NCBI RefSeq assembly: GCF_041260155.1
Contig: NC_091929.1
Location: 48,623,389-48,687,388, forward strand
Length of the DNA: 64,000 nucleotides
Direction: 5' to 3'
Source: Ptychodera flava
Taxonomy: Eukaryota; Hemichordata; Enteropneusta; Ptychoderidae
Shown here: one piece after another, positions 12,836-24,169 of the stretch
Layout: each line of letters opens with the position of its first letter
Position numbering within the stretch: position 1 is the stretch's first letter
Notes under the pieces: generated by a model
Databases searched by the model: none
Told to the model about the DNA's origin: nothing
What the model saw: only the letters and a program-made list of their open reading frames with translations
Translations under genes and position numbers: made by a program

Positions 12836-13053
12836 ACGGAGGCCATCATTCTTCAGTCGATCAAAGGCGCCTTTCGTTCCAAAAAAACACGACAGCCGCA
12901 AAAGTGCATCACTGTCAACTTCATAACTATAGAACATGTTGAAACACACAGTGAAACGTTCACGACGTAAAAGATGTACCCACACCGAGACACAAGATGG
13001 CGTCCGATTCGATTCTTCAACTCAGAATTGTCCTACAGTTGTGCGCATGCGCA
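12836..13053 (+). promoter_or_regulatory. Promoter-like block, copy 2 (YY1-like + NRF1-like)
   Basis: Second copy of the block at 11594-11805. CAAGATGGCG is at 12993-13002 and TGCGCATGCGCA at 13042-13053, with nearly the same spacing as copy 1. Here the possible ATG continues as ATGGCGTCCGATTCG with no immediate donor site. Confidence 0.4.
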
Positions 13054-14701
13054 GACAGTAGCTTTAACGAAAGCGAGGCAAAATCAAGTAAATATAAAAT
13101 AAAAATGGATAAAAATATTGTTTAAAAATAATACAAGGCATGTATCACCAAATTTTGAACATTTCTGACGGCATTGCAACTATACGAACACCCATGCCAA
13201 ATATCACAATAATCAAATCAGTGGTTTTGAGGAAAAATTGAAAATAGTGGTTTTCAGAAAAAAGCTAAAAAAGTGACTTTAAAATGATTCAATCAAAAAA
13301 AGAAAAAAGACCGTTTGAGATACATGCCCAAGTGACCACCAGACCAAATTTCAGAAAAAGTTACTGAAGCGTTTTTGAGATACCTGCGTCCACAGCATAC
13401 GGCCCACTGTATGCAACAGCAGAGGCCGCGTCATCACATTAGTACCTTTGTGCCCACAGGGCACAAAGTACTAATAAATTAAATTATAAATGAAAACTCC
13501 CCATGATGGCTTATACAAATACTCACAGTAAATGGATCATAGTTTTCCCTGACATGAGAGTTTGAGCTTTTTGCAGCAATTCATGAATTTCTGTGCATCG
13601 ATAATTTACAATCAATACATGTACAGAGACTCATTTTGTTGTGTCAAAGAAAAGTTGTGTCTGAGGCATGTTAAGTGTACAATAAGGACACATATTGCTT
13701 TGTAGGTTTTGTTTTTCATAATCTCAGCATGCCATACAGACACCTACAAATCCTGAAAACACTGAACACACAGACTCACAGAAACATGTAAAGAGCTATC
13801 TTGGGTGACAGCCTAGCACTTGAAAACAGAAAGTATGTGATTGAGTACAAGTGAAAATGTAATCTGCATCAGTGTGAAGTTGATGTACAAAGGCCACATG
13901 GGGAATCTTTCTGATCTGATCCAATTTTCTCCTGTACTCCAGGTACATGTTACTACAAACTCAACAAAAACTTTGATTGCCAGTATGTGACTGGGCTATC
14001 ACTGAATGTAAGCATACATCATTGGAAGTAAATACCTCTGTAGGAGTGACTGTGATTGATAATCTAAAATGACAGTTCTCCTCTTTGAGGTCATTTGATT
14101 ATTTTCATTGAAAAATAATAAATGGTTACACAAATAGTAATACTGCTGTTGAGAAAAGCTGTTGTAACTTTTGTATTGAGAGCAAAAATTGTTTTAACAT
14201 GTGAGCAAAGGCCAAATTTTACCAATTAAAAATTCCTTCTAGTCTTTTGACTCAAAAATTTCAGAACCTTGCCAAAATGATAGAGTATCTTAAATCTCTG
14301 GATAACTCTTGGATCTCTCTTAGTCAATATGTTTTTTATATCATTAGCTAATATTTAAGATTCACATTAAGATTGCATTGATGTACATGTACCTAGGGGG
14401 ACCCTAGTAAAACACTGGTCCAAGTAACTTTTCCAAATGTCGACTATGACTGAACTAAAGTGAAAGATTAAATCAGGATCAAAGACAGTGGAATACCTGT
14501 ACAGGACTGAATGTTATAGTCTGGCTACACACTATGCACTGAATGTTATAGTCTGGCTACACAGTATGGACAAATATAGATAATCAACTACTTAATGTAC
14601 ATTTTATTTTTACTCATTGATTCAGTGAAGGACAAACAAACAATTTGATATGAGAAAGTGGGAACTTATACACTTTAGATTATAATTCCATACATACATA
14701 C
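13054..14701. other. No gene seen; one short hairpin
   Basis: AT-rich noncoding DNA. A hairpin lies at 13440-13473 (TAGTACCTTTGTGCCC against GGGCACAAAGTACTA, one bulged base). A 29-bp phrase containing GAATGTTATAGTCTGGCTACACA is tandemly repeated near 14509-14568. Confidence 0.4.
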
Positions 14702-14953
14702 ATTTAGCAGTAATGTTTCTCTGTTTGTTACGTTGAAACTCATACACATAGAAACTGGCTTATTCTGTGATTCAAATATTTGTGAGCAAATGGGTTTCAC
14801 TTGCTTAAAGCATTTGTTGAATGGTATGCATCCCAGGGGATTCAATGAGAACTTGTTGATGATGTAGCAGACAGCATAGTCATCATTTGACTGAAAGTGA
14901 ACTGGAACTACCGGGGGTATTTTCAACTTGACAACTTCAGACCGTTGTTTGGG
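14702..14953 (-). CDS. Unassigned internal exon, 84 codons
   Basis: On the minus strand an open stretch of exactly 84 codons is bounded by an acceptor (ATTATTAG just above 14953) and a donor (GTATGT just below 14702), phase 0 at both sides. It begins PKQRSEVVKLKIPPVV, then VHFQSNDDYAVCYIINKF, CIPFNKCFKQVKPICSQIF and ends NVTNRETLLLN. Composition is protein-like (mixed hydrophobic and charged, five Cys) and unlike the random frames nearby. I do not recognise the family. It lies downstream of the RABL2-like first exon on the same strand but does not resemble any part of RABL2, so it likely belongs to a different gene or to none. Confidence 0.4.
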
Positions 14954-15374
14954 CTAATAATAATACATAAGATTTCATACCTGAGATACTTAATGCAGTG
15001 TTTTTATATTGTCTGCAAGACAGTACAAACTACTGAAAAGAACAAGTTTAAATGACATTTAGTTTGTGTACAATAGAGTAATGTTGCGCCAGATAGATGT
15101 GTCTTGAACTGAATCAATCTACAAGTCCCTGCTTTGCACAGACTAAAAAATCTTCTCAATTATTCAAATGATGATGGAGTCTGATGATACATGTATGGTG
15201 AAAACACAGATATATTCCTTAAACATCTATTGTTTGATGTGTGTAGTCTTCAATTCTTTGTTTCCATTGAATGTTAAATCAGTTAAAACACTTTGCTATC
15301 CTACTAATCTCATCATGGATAGTCCTCCTTTAATGTTTTAAATGAAAGTGTGAGCACTATCCACTGAGTACTGA

Positions 15375-15377
<3 letters not shown>

Positions 15378-15422
<45 letters not shown>
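15378..15422. repeat. (GA)n microsatellite
   Basis: About 22 uninterrupted dinucleotide units. Confidence 0.95.
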
Positions 15423-15426
<4 letters not shown>

Positions 15427-15815
15427 GTGTGCGCAAGTCAGGTCAGAGGAGTATAATTATAAGCTGACAATATCTTGGATGAGTCATTCATACACTTTCA
15501 GCAGGAAGATGGTGACATGTACAACCCAGTACCACACTTCATATCCAAACTTCTCTGTGACTTAGTTGTGTACACCCTGGATGGTCTGTGATTTAAAACT
15601 ACACATTTGTTTTGCTGTATGTGGTCACAGGAACTGCAATGCCAATCTCACATCAATGGGCAACTTGTAGAAGTTATCAGGTATCAAAGACATGCTAGAT
15701 GACACTTTGTCAAATATTAAGACATCTCTGTTAGAATGAACCAAACCGTTGATGGGAATTCTCAAGACACTATATTATATTATTAGTTTTTCATGTACAG
15801 AGTGGTTAGATTTAC

Positions 15816-15942
15816 CAACGTGTCTTTTGAATTGGTCACGATTTGCCTCGACTTGAGGTGACTGCACAATCGACTGGAGGACAAGTTCAGGGTCATTTGA
15901 AAAGTGGCGGCAGTAATCTTGACAAAAATAATATGAACTCTT
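15816..15942 (-). CDS. Unassigned internal exon, 42 codons
   Basis: Minus-strand open stretch between an acceptor (TTTCCAG above 15942) and a donor (GTAAAT below 15816). Reading phase 0 it gives KSSYYFCQDYCRHFSNDPEL then VLQSIVQSPQVEANRDQFKR, leaving one base over at the donor. The amphipathic, charged character looks like real protein. Family not recognised. The 3' neighbour exon at 14702-14953 starts in phase 0, so the two do not join directly without a further exon. Confidence 0.4.
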
Positions 15943-16702
15943 CTGGAAACAGAACACGATACTATATCCCATTGACACTCCTGCATGCTATGTGATATCA
16001 AACCTATAAAAGTAAGTTACATTGCTCATTCATATTCTATACCAGAAATGCACAGAATTGATGACTTTTGCCGACGGCAACTTGTAAAAGCTCGTCCCCA
16101 ATGAGTGTTAGCACACTGGCCTTGCGGTCTCGTCATAGACTCCTTGTCAAAGGACACAGCTTGTGATCAGCTGAACTAAATCACCATTTACACATCCAGA
16201 CATTGTAACGGAAACTAGAGATGGTCCTCTAAACATTGAGGTGTTAAAATATTTCCCTTGGTAAACTTACATAACAACCGTTATTTGAGATTTACCAAGC
16301 CGATAACAAAACCGTTATGTCAACGACCAACTAAACAACTGCGTCAAGTTACCAAGACCGTTGCCATGTTCAGACCAATCCAACTTGAACTAAAATTTCC
16401 GACCTGACACTCACGGCTTTCGCTGAAAAAAAGCAGCAGTTCGAAATAACTATTACCAATTGGAAGATATTTAAGACGAAACCTTAGTGTAAGTTACTAG
16501 AATTTGGGATCGGCACATTCCGTTAGTTACGCAGCAACATGTACACATAATCGTACACTGTCACGACACTGGTCATTGAAACAGCGGCCGACAGCGGTAT
16601 GCTGTGCTGTGGACAATGACGTTGTGCGACGTTATTGAATGGTTTTGAATTTTAAATCATAATTTTGTTACCACAAAAATTAAATGTAAATATGAGACTT
16701 AC

Positions 16703-16803
16703 TTTGATTTCCCTACAGCTGAGTCTCCAAGACATATTACTTTCACTGAATTTTCCCTGTCGATTTTGGCGTTTTCCGGGTCTGTACCTGAGGTTTCCGC
16801 CAT
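16703..16803 (-). CDS. RABL2: RABL2-like small GTPase, first coding exon
   Basis: Rab-like 2 is a ciliary small GTPase that works with the IFT machinery. The exon reads from ATG at 16803 to a donor: the last coding base is 16703 and GTAAGT follows. It gives a short acidic leader, MAETSGTDPENAKIDRENS, then VKVICLGDSAVGKSK. The second part matches the RABL2 start (VKIICLGDSAVGKSK in vertebrates) and contains the complete P-loop GDSAVGKS for GTP binding. The open frame extends upstream of this ATG, but the family's length and the CAAAGATGGCGGA start context favour it. Exon 2 (family sequence begins LMERFL) should lie at lower coordinates; I could not find it, nor a DTAGQERF switch II exon. Either the introns are long and the exons diverged, or this is an orphaned exon. 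Confidence 0.7.
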
Positions 16804-17203
16804 CTTTGCAAATATGTACGCTTTGAATGCTGGGTACTTCTGCTGGGAGGAAAAATCTGAACAACCGTAAGAGGGCGCTCTAAACAGGGTTTGATCATGT
16901 AGCATGTATAGGGAGGGGGCAGACGTGGGGCGACCCCTTCCTTACCCGCCTTCCTACTCCCCCGACATTTTTCGATCGATGCTTTATTTCGGAAATTCAA
17001 GTGATTAGTTGTGATATTTAGCAAAATTACTTGCCAAGTTTTAAACAGACGAATAATTGCTTTGTTTCGTGATAAGCGTCAGGCAGAGGGCTTACGCGCA
17101 TAGCAAAAATCGGAAAGATTAGTACAAGATTAATTTAGTTTAATAGGGCCATTTAATTTTCATATATTGCAATGTGCGCATGGATTTATTTGTCTTCGTG
17201 AGT
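16804..17203 (-). promoter_or_regulatory. Upstream region of RABL2-like exon
   Basis: The sequence around the start reads CAAAGATGGCGGA on the minus strand, a YY1-like context overlapping the ATG, common in animal housekeeping genes. No TATA box is obvious. The rest is unremarkable up to the foldback element at 17204. Confidence 0.3.
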
Positions 17204-17453
17204 GTAAATAATCCGTGGCAAAACGCGTCCAACGCTTTTCATTTGGCCTCGCATTTAAATGTAAAAAGGGATAAAGACACCTTTTCTGTTTTACGTTAAA
17301 TGTGATAAAACGCTAACTTGTCTTTAAGCCCGTTTTCGTTACGTTGCTACGCATTCCGAAAAAATTATAACAAAATAAGGGTACCCCTCTGAATCCAAAT
17401 GGGGGTCTAATTGCGTCCATTCGTTTTATCGTGACTGCCTGTTAAGTACTTAA

Positions 17454-18132
17454 GGTTCCAAGACAAGAAATTGACCTTTTTAAGCTAACAATTCTCTAGT
17501 GATTAATAAGCTCAGAACCCCGTAAATTATATATTTTCAGAAAGCCTAGATATAGGGGAATATTTTGGTTACCATAGTGTCACCATTGTTTACATAACTA
17601 TCACGTGACAGGTAATTTGCATAACCTTTCAAAATCGGTTTTCCCTATGTTTTGTTTCAATGCTTTGAGATATGTGGCTGAAATTCATGTGAGTGCAAGC
17701 TATCCTACAGGTCTTCAAAAGTGTGTCTCAGAATTTTTTTAAACCTTCTTAAACAGTTTTTATGCCAGAAAAACTTCCAGAGCAGTGAATTTTACCATAG
17801 TTGATTTCTTTAAAATTGTGCTCCAAAAAAACTAAACAAGATATAAAAAATCTGAGACACACTTTGAAAGAGCATTGTGACAGCTTGCATTCCAGAAAGT
17901 TTGAGTCAGATATTTTGAAGTATTGAGACAAAACATAGGAAAACCGACTTTTGAAAGGTTATGCAAATTATCTTGTCACGTGATAGTTATGTAAACAATG
18001 GTGACACTGTGGTTACCAAAATGTTTCCATATATGTAGGCTTTCAGAAAATGTATACTTTACAGGGGTTCTGAGTTTATTAACTGTTAGAGAATTGTTAG
18101 ATTAAAAAGGTCACATTTCTTGTCTTGGAACC
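17454..18132. mobile_element. TTAA-flanked foldback element, 679 bp
   Basis: Near-perfect large palindrome: begins GGTTCCAAGACAAGAAAT and ends with its complement (TTTCTTGTCTTGGAACC), with matching arms such as CATAACTATCACGTGACA and its complement. TTAA flanks both ends (17450-17453, 18133-18136). The homologous sequence in inverted orientation near 19555-19575 (CTAGTGATTTAAGTACTTAA) is the unoccupied site and holds a single TTAA, proving insertion into the older foldback. Confidence 0.88.
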
Positions 18133-20213
18133 TTAAATCACTAGACACTCCAAACAAAAATGTTCGAGTGTCTATGCCTAGGAAAAGAAAACATGAAAAT
18201 GTGGTGTTTTTGTGTTTTCATTTTCAAATAATATTTTTCTCTTTCAGTGTTAAAGTATGCGTGTTCTATCCAAAGTACATGATACTTTTTAAAATTATCA
18301 AATCCTGAGTCGGAACTTTCAGTCACGTGAGAAATCTCGGCCTGATTTGATGCAACTTGTAGCGCCAGGCATGAAAAATAGCCTTTTCTATCGAAGATTT
18401 TGTCGCAATTGGCCGAGGGAATGTAGCAAACTTTAAAATTCTGATGATGAAATGTCCGGCACTGACGCCGCGTGGGACTGACAAAAAGTGTTGCAACTTT
18501 AAGGGACGTAATTAAAACTCGTCAAGTAGACGCGCCTACATAGAGAGGCGGCTTTTCTGTATTCGATAACTTTGCTCAAAGTCGCACATTTTGATAATTT
18601 AGTTTGGCATGTACCAAGCCAGCCCAAGGCGGAGGCCTACCGGTACTCTTTCGCCATGGTTCGTTCAATTTGTGTCCATTGTGTAGTTTCCCGAGCGTTG
18701 GTAACGTTCGTTTGTTGATAATGAAAAGTGGTCGGATTTTAGCACTTCCAAAATGTTCTGTTTAGGGACGGGGGGATGAGGTCAAACGCTATTACCCCCA
18801 GCCCAATTTACCATCACTTTTTAAAAATTAAAACTTCAAGTTTGGAGTCGCGGATAGACATTATAAGCCAACGGGCTGACAACAGTGAAATAAATATGCC
18901 AATAAAAACTCAACTCCGGGCGGATGCACTATTTTGCGGGCTGCAATCCATTTTTGATATATTTTGTCTTTGTGTAAAGTGGTGAATACGTATGCTTACA
19001 TGTTTTTTTGCGGAAAAAAACGCCCAAAACAATTAGAACATTGACTTTATTCGAATATCATGGTAACACACCGCGCCACCAACGTCAGACAGCCAGCCAC
19101 TTCCTATCCAACCGTACTGTAATTTTTTTTCCGCGTTGAGCAAATTAGTTGCTTGCCGAAATGTCTAAAAATACGCCTGAAAGTTACCACTTTAAGGAAC
19201 ACCCTGCATACGTTTGCACCCCAGATTAGTTCGAGAACATTTTTAAAAGATACCTCAAAAGGGTTAGTTGTACCACCTTTTGCAATCTGTTGAAAACAGT
19301 ACTTATTTTTTTCAATTTGGCGGGAACTCAATTTTAAGTAGCACAATGTCTGCGTAAACAAAAGTGGCGCGAATTATTTGGACAAATATAACAAGTTGGG
19401 CAATTAATTGTTACATTGTAGCGAACCTTATTAAATGTGCGTACAGTTCATGTACTTTAAAGAGATAATTAGAAAATGAAAACACAAAAACACCACATTT
19501 TCATGTTTTCTTTTCCCTAGGCATAGACACTCGAACATTTTTGTTTGGAGTGACTAGTGATTTAAGTACTTAACAGGCAGTCACGATAAAACGAATGGAC
19601 GCAATTAGACCCCCATTTGGTGAGAGGGGTACCCTAATTATGTTATAAATTTTTCGGAATGAGTAACAACCATTGGACGCGTTTTGCCACGGATTCCTCT
19701 CGCCAAACTGGGGGTCTAATTGCGTCCATTCGTTTCATCATGACTGCCAATAAAAGTACTAAACACTCGAAGCAAAGATTTTCAAGTGGCTATGCCTAGG
19801 GGAAAAACAAAAAAGCCATTTTCATGTTTTCTTTTCCCTAGGCATAGACACTGGAACATTTTTGTTTGGAGTGTCTAGTGCCTTAAGTACTTAACAGGCA
19901 GTCACGATGAAACTCACCCCCCCCCCCCCCCGTCCCTAAACAGAACATTTTGGAAGTGCTAAAATCCGACCACTTTTCATTATCAACAAACGAACGTTAC
20001 CAATGCTCGGGAAACTACACAATGGAAACAAATTGAACGAACCATGGCGAAAGAGTACCGGTAGGCCTCCGCCTTGGGCTGGCTTGGTACATGCCAAACT
20101 AAATTATCAAAATGTGCGACTTTGAGCAAAGTTATCGAAAACAGAAAAGCCGCCTCTCTATGTAGGCGCGTCTACTTGACGAGTTTTAATTACGTCCCTA
20201 TGGAAGACCGGTC

Positions 20214-20397
20214 ACGACATGCGACATGCGACCTGCGACTTCAAAACTGCGACCTGCGTCCTGCGAGTTTGAAACATGCGACCTGCGACTTCGGCATTTA
20301 GACCTAGGTGTAACCTGCGACTTCACAACAGCGACCTGCGTGTTTGTCAAACTGCGACCTGCGACTTCACAACTGCGACATGCGACAACAACACGTA
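20214..20397 (+). repeat. TGCGACCTGCGACTTC minisatellite
   Basis: About eight degenerate 20-22 bp units built from TGCGAC, CTGCGACTTC and CTGCGTCCTGCGAG. An inverted copy lies at 21857-22010. The frames through it translate to a repetitive Leu/Arg/Ala-rich peptide and are not considered coding. Confidence 0.85.
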
Positions 20398-20453
20398 ACG
20401 TTTCATGGTGTTTTCCTCAGTATTAGATTGGAGGCGTCTTGCGTGAACTTTAA

Positions 20454-20667
20454 TCCTTTGAGCGCCAAAGTCTATTTTTGTCCCCTTTATATAATAAACC
20501 CCTGTCAATTTTTCCTCCAATTTTTTTGCAAAATTTTGGGAAAAACCTGTAGCCAATGAATGTGATGTCGATTTGGTCCCAAATTATCAAAAAATTACAG
20601 AAATTCATACAATTGGTAAAATTTTGCACTAAAATTTTGGTGGGAGAAAATTACAGCGCTCAAAGGG
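20454..20667 (+). mobile_element. TTAA MITE, family 1, copy B
   Basis: About 214 bp: left end CCTTTGAGCGCCAAAG, right end ACAGCGCTCAAAGGG. TTAA precedes it at 20450-20453; the right flank is the degenerate TAAA. It matches copy A (7823-8038) in inverted orientation and sits inside the composite foldback, so it inserted after that element formed. Confidence 0.72.
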
Positions 20668-21856
20668 TAAAACGTGGAAAGGAGATTTAACGTTCAACAT
20701 CGATCAATTAATAAGCCATTGCTTTCGCTTTGGTAAAGCGTTCACCAAGTCTGGCAAAACTCAATTCATGTACACACCAGTTCACTCATTTTCATCTGGA
20801 GAGATAATTTTATGACGGAAATGTTGACAGTACGTGTTAATGCATGGAAAATAATATGCTACGTGATCTAGGCATTTATATGTTTATATTATAATTTCAA
20901 ATTATTTTAGATATTCTTCGTCTGCCTTACCTCGCTTCTTTCCTTATGTTATCGACAAACCTTTTGATTTTTAGATATCTCTGGTATTTATCCTCATTTC
21001 ACTGTGGTATAACCATCTAGCTGTCTGTTTAATTCATTGTCCCCCTGTATCATAACTGCGTCAGTGTCATTGCAAACATTCGAATTTTCAGTTATTGTCG
21101 TTCATTTTCTAACATTTCCAGTTTTGTTCCAATTCTCCAGTGATTGATCATCGGATGTTGCCATCTTTTCGTCTAATTTCATTTTTACTTTTTCGTCAAA
21201 AAATCGAATTGATCCAACTTTTGTTCAGTTGGAAAAATAAAAATATTCTTACTGGTTAACTTCGGACTACATTTGTCTACACAAATAACATATGCAAAGT
21301 AAAGCAGTTAAAATAATACTGATATTGATAGAAGTGCAAACATATTTGCTAACCATGAATAGCCAGTGACCGACTTTCTTTATAGATAACGCGAGTTAAA
21401 ACTGTAAAACAGGACATAATTAAACCCTACTACAATCCTACTTTCAGTCTTTATGCCTAATATGTACATACTATAATATGTACATATTATTTTTTGTGTG
21501 TATATAATATTTTAGATCATGTAGGCAGAAAAGTTCCAGAAACTATTAAACACTGATGTAGACGTTTAAAACCCTATTGCTATTGCATTATTTCAGATCA
21601 GTTTGCCTTTCGTAAGAAGGAAAATAAATTTGTGCTCTTCGTTTGTGGAATTCTCTACCGTCACAGCTTCATGCACTTCTATCGCTGGTTGAATTCTTTC
21701 GCTGGCCGATTTTTGCGTAGGCCAGCGGTGCGAAAATTATGCTCTGGTCGCGAGAATGCGGTAAACCGGCTGTTTTAATATAGTGCAATGGTGTCCCTCG
21801 TGTATTTCAGGCTCGTGTTCAGAGCAATGGTGCGAACAAATCAAGACTGATATCGC

Positions 21857-22010
21857 AGTTTGACAAACACGCAGGACGCAGGTCGCTGTTGTGAAGTCGC
21901 AGGTTAGGCCTACACCTTGGTCTAAATGCCGAAGTCGCAGGTCGCATGTTTCAAACTCGCAGGACGCAGGTCGCAGTTTTGAAGTCGCAGGTCGCATGTC
22001 GCATGTCGTG
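21857..22010 (-). repeat. Inverted copy of the TGCGAC minisatellite
   Basis: Reverse complement of much of 20214-20397, continuing into GACCGGTCTTCCATACGTCC as the other copy does in inverted form. Confidence 0.85.
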
Positions 22011-22463
22011 ACCGGTCTTCCATACGTCCCTTAAAGTTGCGCTTGCAACACTTTTTGTCAGTCCCACGCGGCGTTAGTTCCGGACATTTCATCATCAGAA
22101 TTTTAAAGTTTGCTACATTCCCTCGGCCAATTGCGACAAAATCTTCGATAGAAAAGGCTATTTTTCATGCCTGGCGCTACAAGTTGCATCAAATCAGGCC
22201 GAGATTTCTCACGTGACTGAAAGTTCCCACTTAGGATTGGACAATTTTAAAAAGTATCATGTACTTTGGATAGAACACGCATACTTTAACACTGAAAGAG
22301 AAAAAGACTATTTGAAAATGAAAACACAAAAACGCCACATTTTCATGTCTTCTTTTTCCTAGGCATTGTTACTCGAACATTTTTGTTTGGAGTGTCTAGT
22401 GATTTAAGTACTTAACAGGCAGCCCCGATGAAATGAATGGACGCAATTAGACCCCCATTTGGT

Positions 22464-22831
22464 GAGAGGGGGTACCCTAATTATGTTATAAATTTTTCGG
22501 AATGAGTAACAACCTACTGAAAACGAGCTTAAGACCAATTATCTTTTGATGGCCTTTTAATGAAAAACATAAAAAAGTGCCTTTATTCCTTTTTACATTT
22601 GAAAACGAGATCAAAAGAAAACCGTTGGACGCGTTTTGCCACGGATTGGAGAGGGGTATCCTAATTATGTTATACATTTTTCGGAATGAGTAACAACCTA
22701 ATGAAAACGGGTTTAAGACCAATTATCTTTTGATGACCTTTTAATGAAAAACATAAAAAAGTGTCTTTATTCCTTTTTACATTTGAAAACGAGATCAAAG
22801 GAAAACCGTTGGACGCGTTTTGCCACGGATT
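22464..22831. repeat. Tandem duplication of the foldback terminus
   Basis: The last about 183 bp occur twice in tandem (22464-22647 and 22650-22831). Each runs from GAGAGGGGTA through TTTTTCGGAATGAGTAACAAC and AAACATAAAAAAGTG to GGACGCGTTTTGCCACGGATT. Confidence 0.85.
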
Positions 22832-22837
22832 GTAAAT

Positions 22838-24169
22838 TTTTGCAATATGTTAAATATTGTTATTTTAACACTTTCGGAAGTTGCCAAATGAGCGTCATTT
22901 TAGGTGGCAGGAGGCTAGTGGTTAAATTTCATGTGCAATGGCATATTGTTATGTAATTTTTCATGAAGAAACTTATCTTTGAATTTCCTAACTTCCGCGC
23001 ATTATAAAATGGTACGGGTGAACTTCAAGTTCAAAAGATACTCTTTGAACAGACAAGCACTTGATTGCTATTTACCTTCAAAGGAAAATCTAATCCTTGT
23101 TCTTTTCTTGAAGACTAAAACTTTACCTTTTCTTCCCCGAGGAAGCTCATTTATTACTAGGTGGCAAAGGGTATCCGCCCGCAGAGAATAGCGGATAGCC
23201 TGTTTGGGCACTTGCAGTTCAGTCTGAATGCTGGGGGTGTAATTTGAACAGCGCCCTCAGAAAAATAGCCTCGTTTTCATTTCAAAACAAAGGTCGCAGT
23301 AGTACGCAGGGGTCACACAAGCATGGGTCGCCTAAACATGCCTATATTCACGCTATACCGCGGACCTGAGTGAATGTTATAGGTAATATGTGTTTTTTAG
23401 GAACTTGTTTCTGATATAAACAGTTTGTCATGTAAAAATAAACCTACCTTCAAAAGATTGTCGATGTGTATACTGAGTAGTTTCTGTTGCATAACACAAT
23501 TTGGGTCTGTCTATGAAGGAGAAACGGGGCTAGTAAATGGTCTTCCGGGTCTTGAACACCGATCAATTTCAGCAGTGTCTTTTTCAGTAACAATTGATTG
23601 TGTATACCAATTTTTAACTTCACAGAGCTATTTTACTGGAAATGGTACACTTTTCAATAGACCCTTGGCGAAACTTCGTCTAAAAATTTCACCTATGAAT
23701 GCCGTTTTCTAGTACTTGTTACAGTGGGCATTATACATTCACCACAGTCTGATTAGATGGCCTCTACAAACGAGAATAATTTTATGTTAACTACAACTAC
23801 AGTTCTTTAGTATATTTTTTTCTCAGAATTTTAGAATTTATAAATTGTTTTATGTATCTTGAAGTCTGTTTCTATATATAGGAAAATGAGAGCAACTTTA
23901 CACATCGTTTTCTACCTTTGATAGTGATGCGGTATATTGATTCGATCAATGTGGTTTAATGATATGGAGAAACATGGCGAGACACCGGTGAATCGATAGT
24001 GCTTTGACCCTGGTCATGTGATCTGGGTCCCCGGGAAAGAACCGGTTATATGTTGGAGCTATTTATCCCACATGTTATTTGATAGTAGCGATTGTTCATC
24101 AACTAGAGATGCTAGTATGGATATGTTGTGGTCTGAACTTTGAGTGGTTTGTTGGTCAGACCGTTCGTG
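22838..24169. other. No gene seen
   Basis: Noncoding AT-rich sequence between the foldback and the Penelope-like remnant. Open frames at 22979-23191 and 23425-23712 do not resemble known families and lack paired splice signals. Confidence 0.4.

Larger units (their letters stand above)
17210..22831. mobile_element. 5.6 kb composite foldback element
   Basis: Ends are inverted repeats: AATCCGTGGCAAAACGCGTC at 17210 and its complement ending GCCACGGATT at 22831. GTAAAT stands immediately outside both ends (17204-17209 and 22832-22837), a 6-bp target duplication. Inside, several long modules recur in inverted order: about 18300-18520 against 22020-22225, 18515-18775 against 19918-20215, and 20213-20397 against 21857-22010. 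A further copy of the right terminus sits at about 19440-19695. No transposase is visible; all open frames are short. This looks like a foldback element grown by repeated internal duplication or nested insertion. Confidence 0.8.

Noticed and set aside
20074..20426. Frames through TGCGAC repeats
   Set aside because: Repetitive peptide from a minisatellite; an identical peptide arises from the inverted copy.
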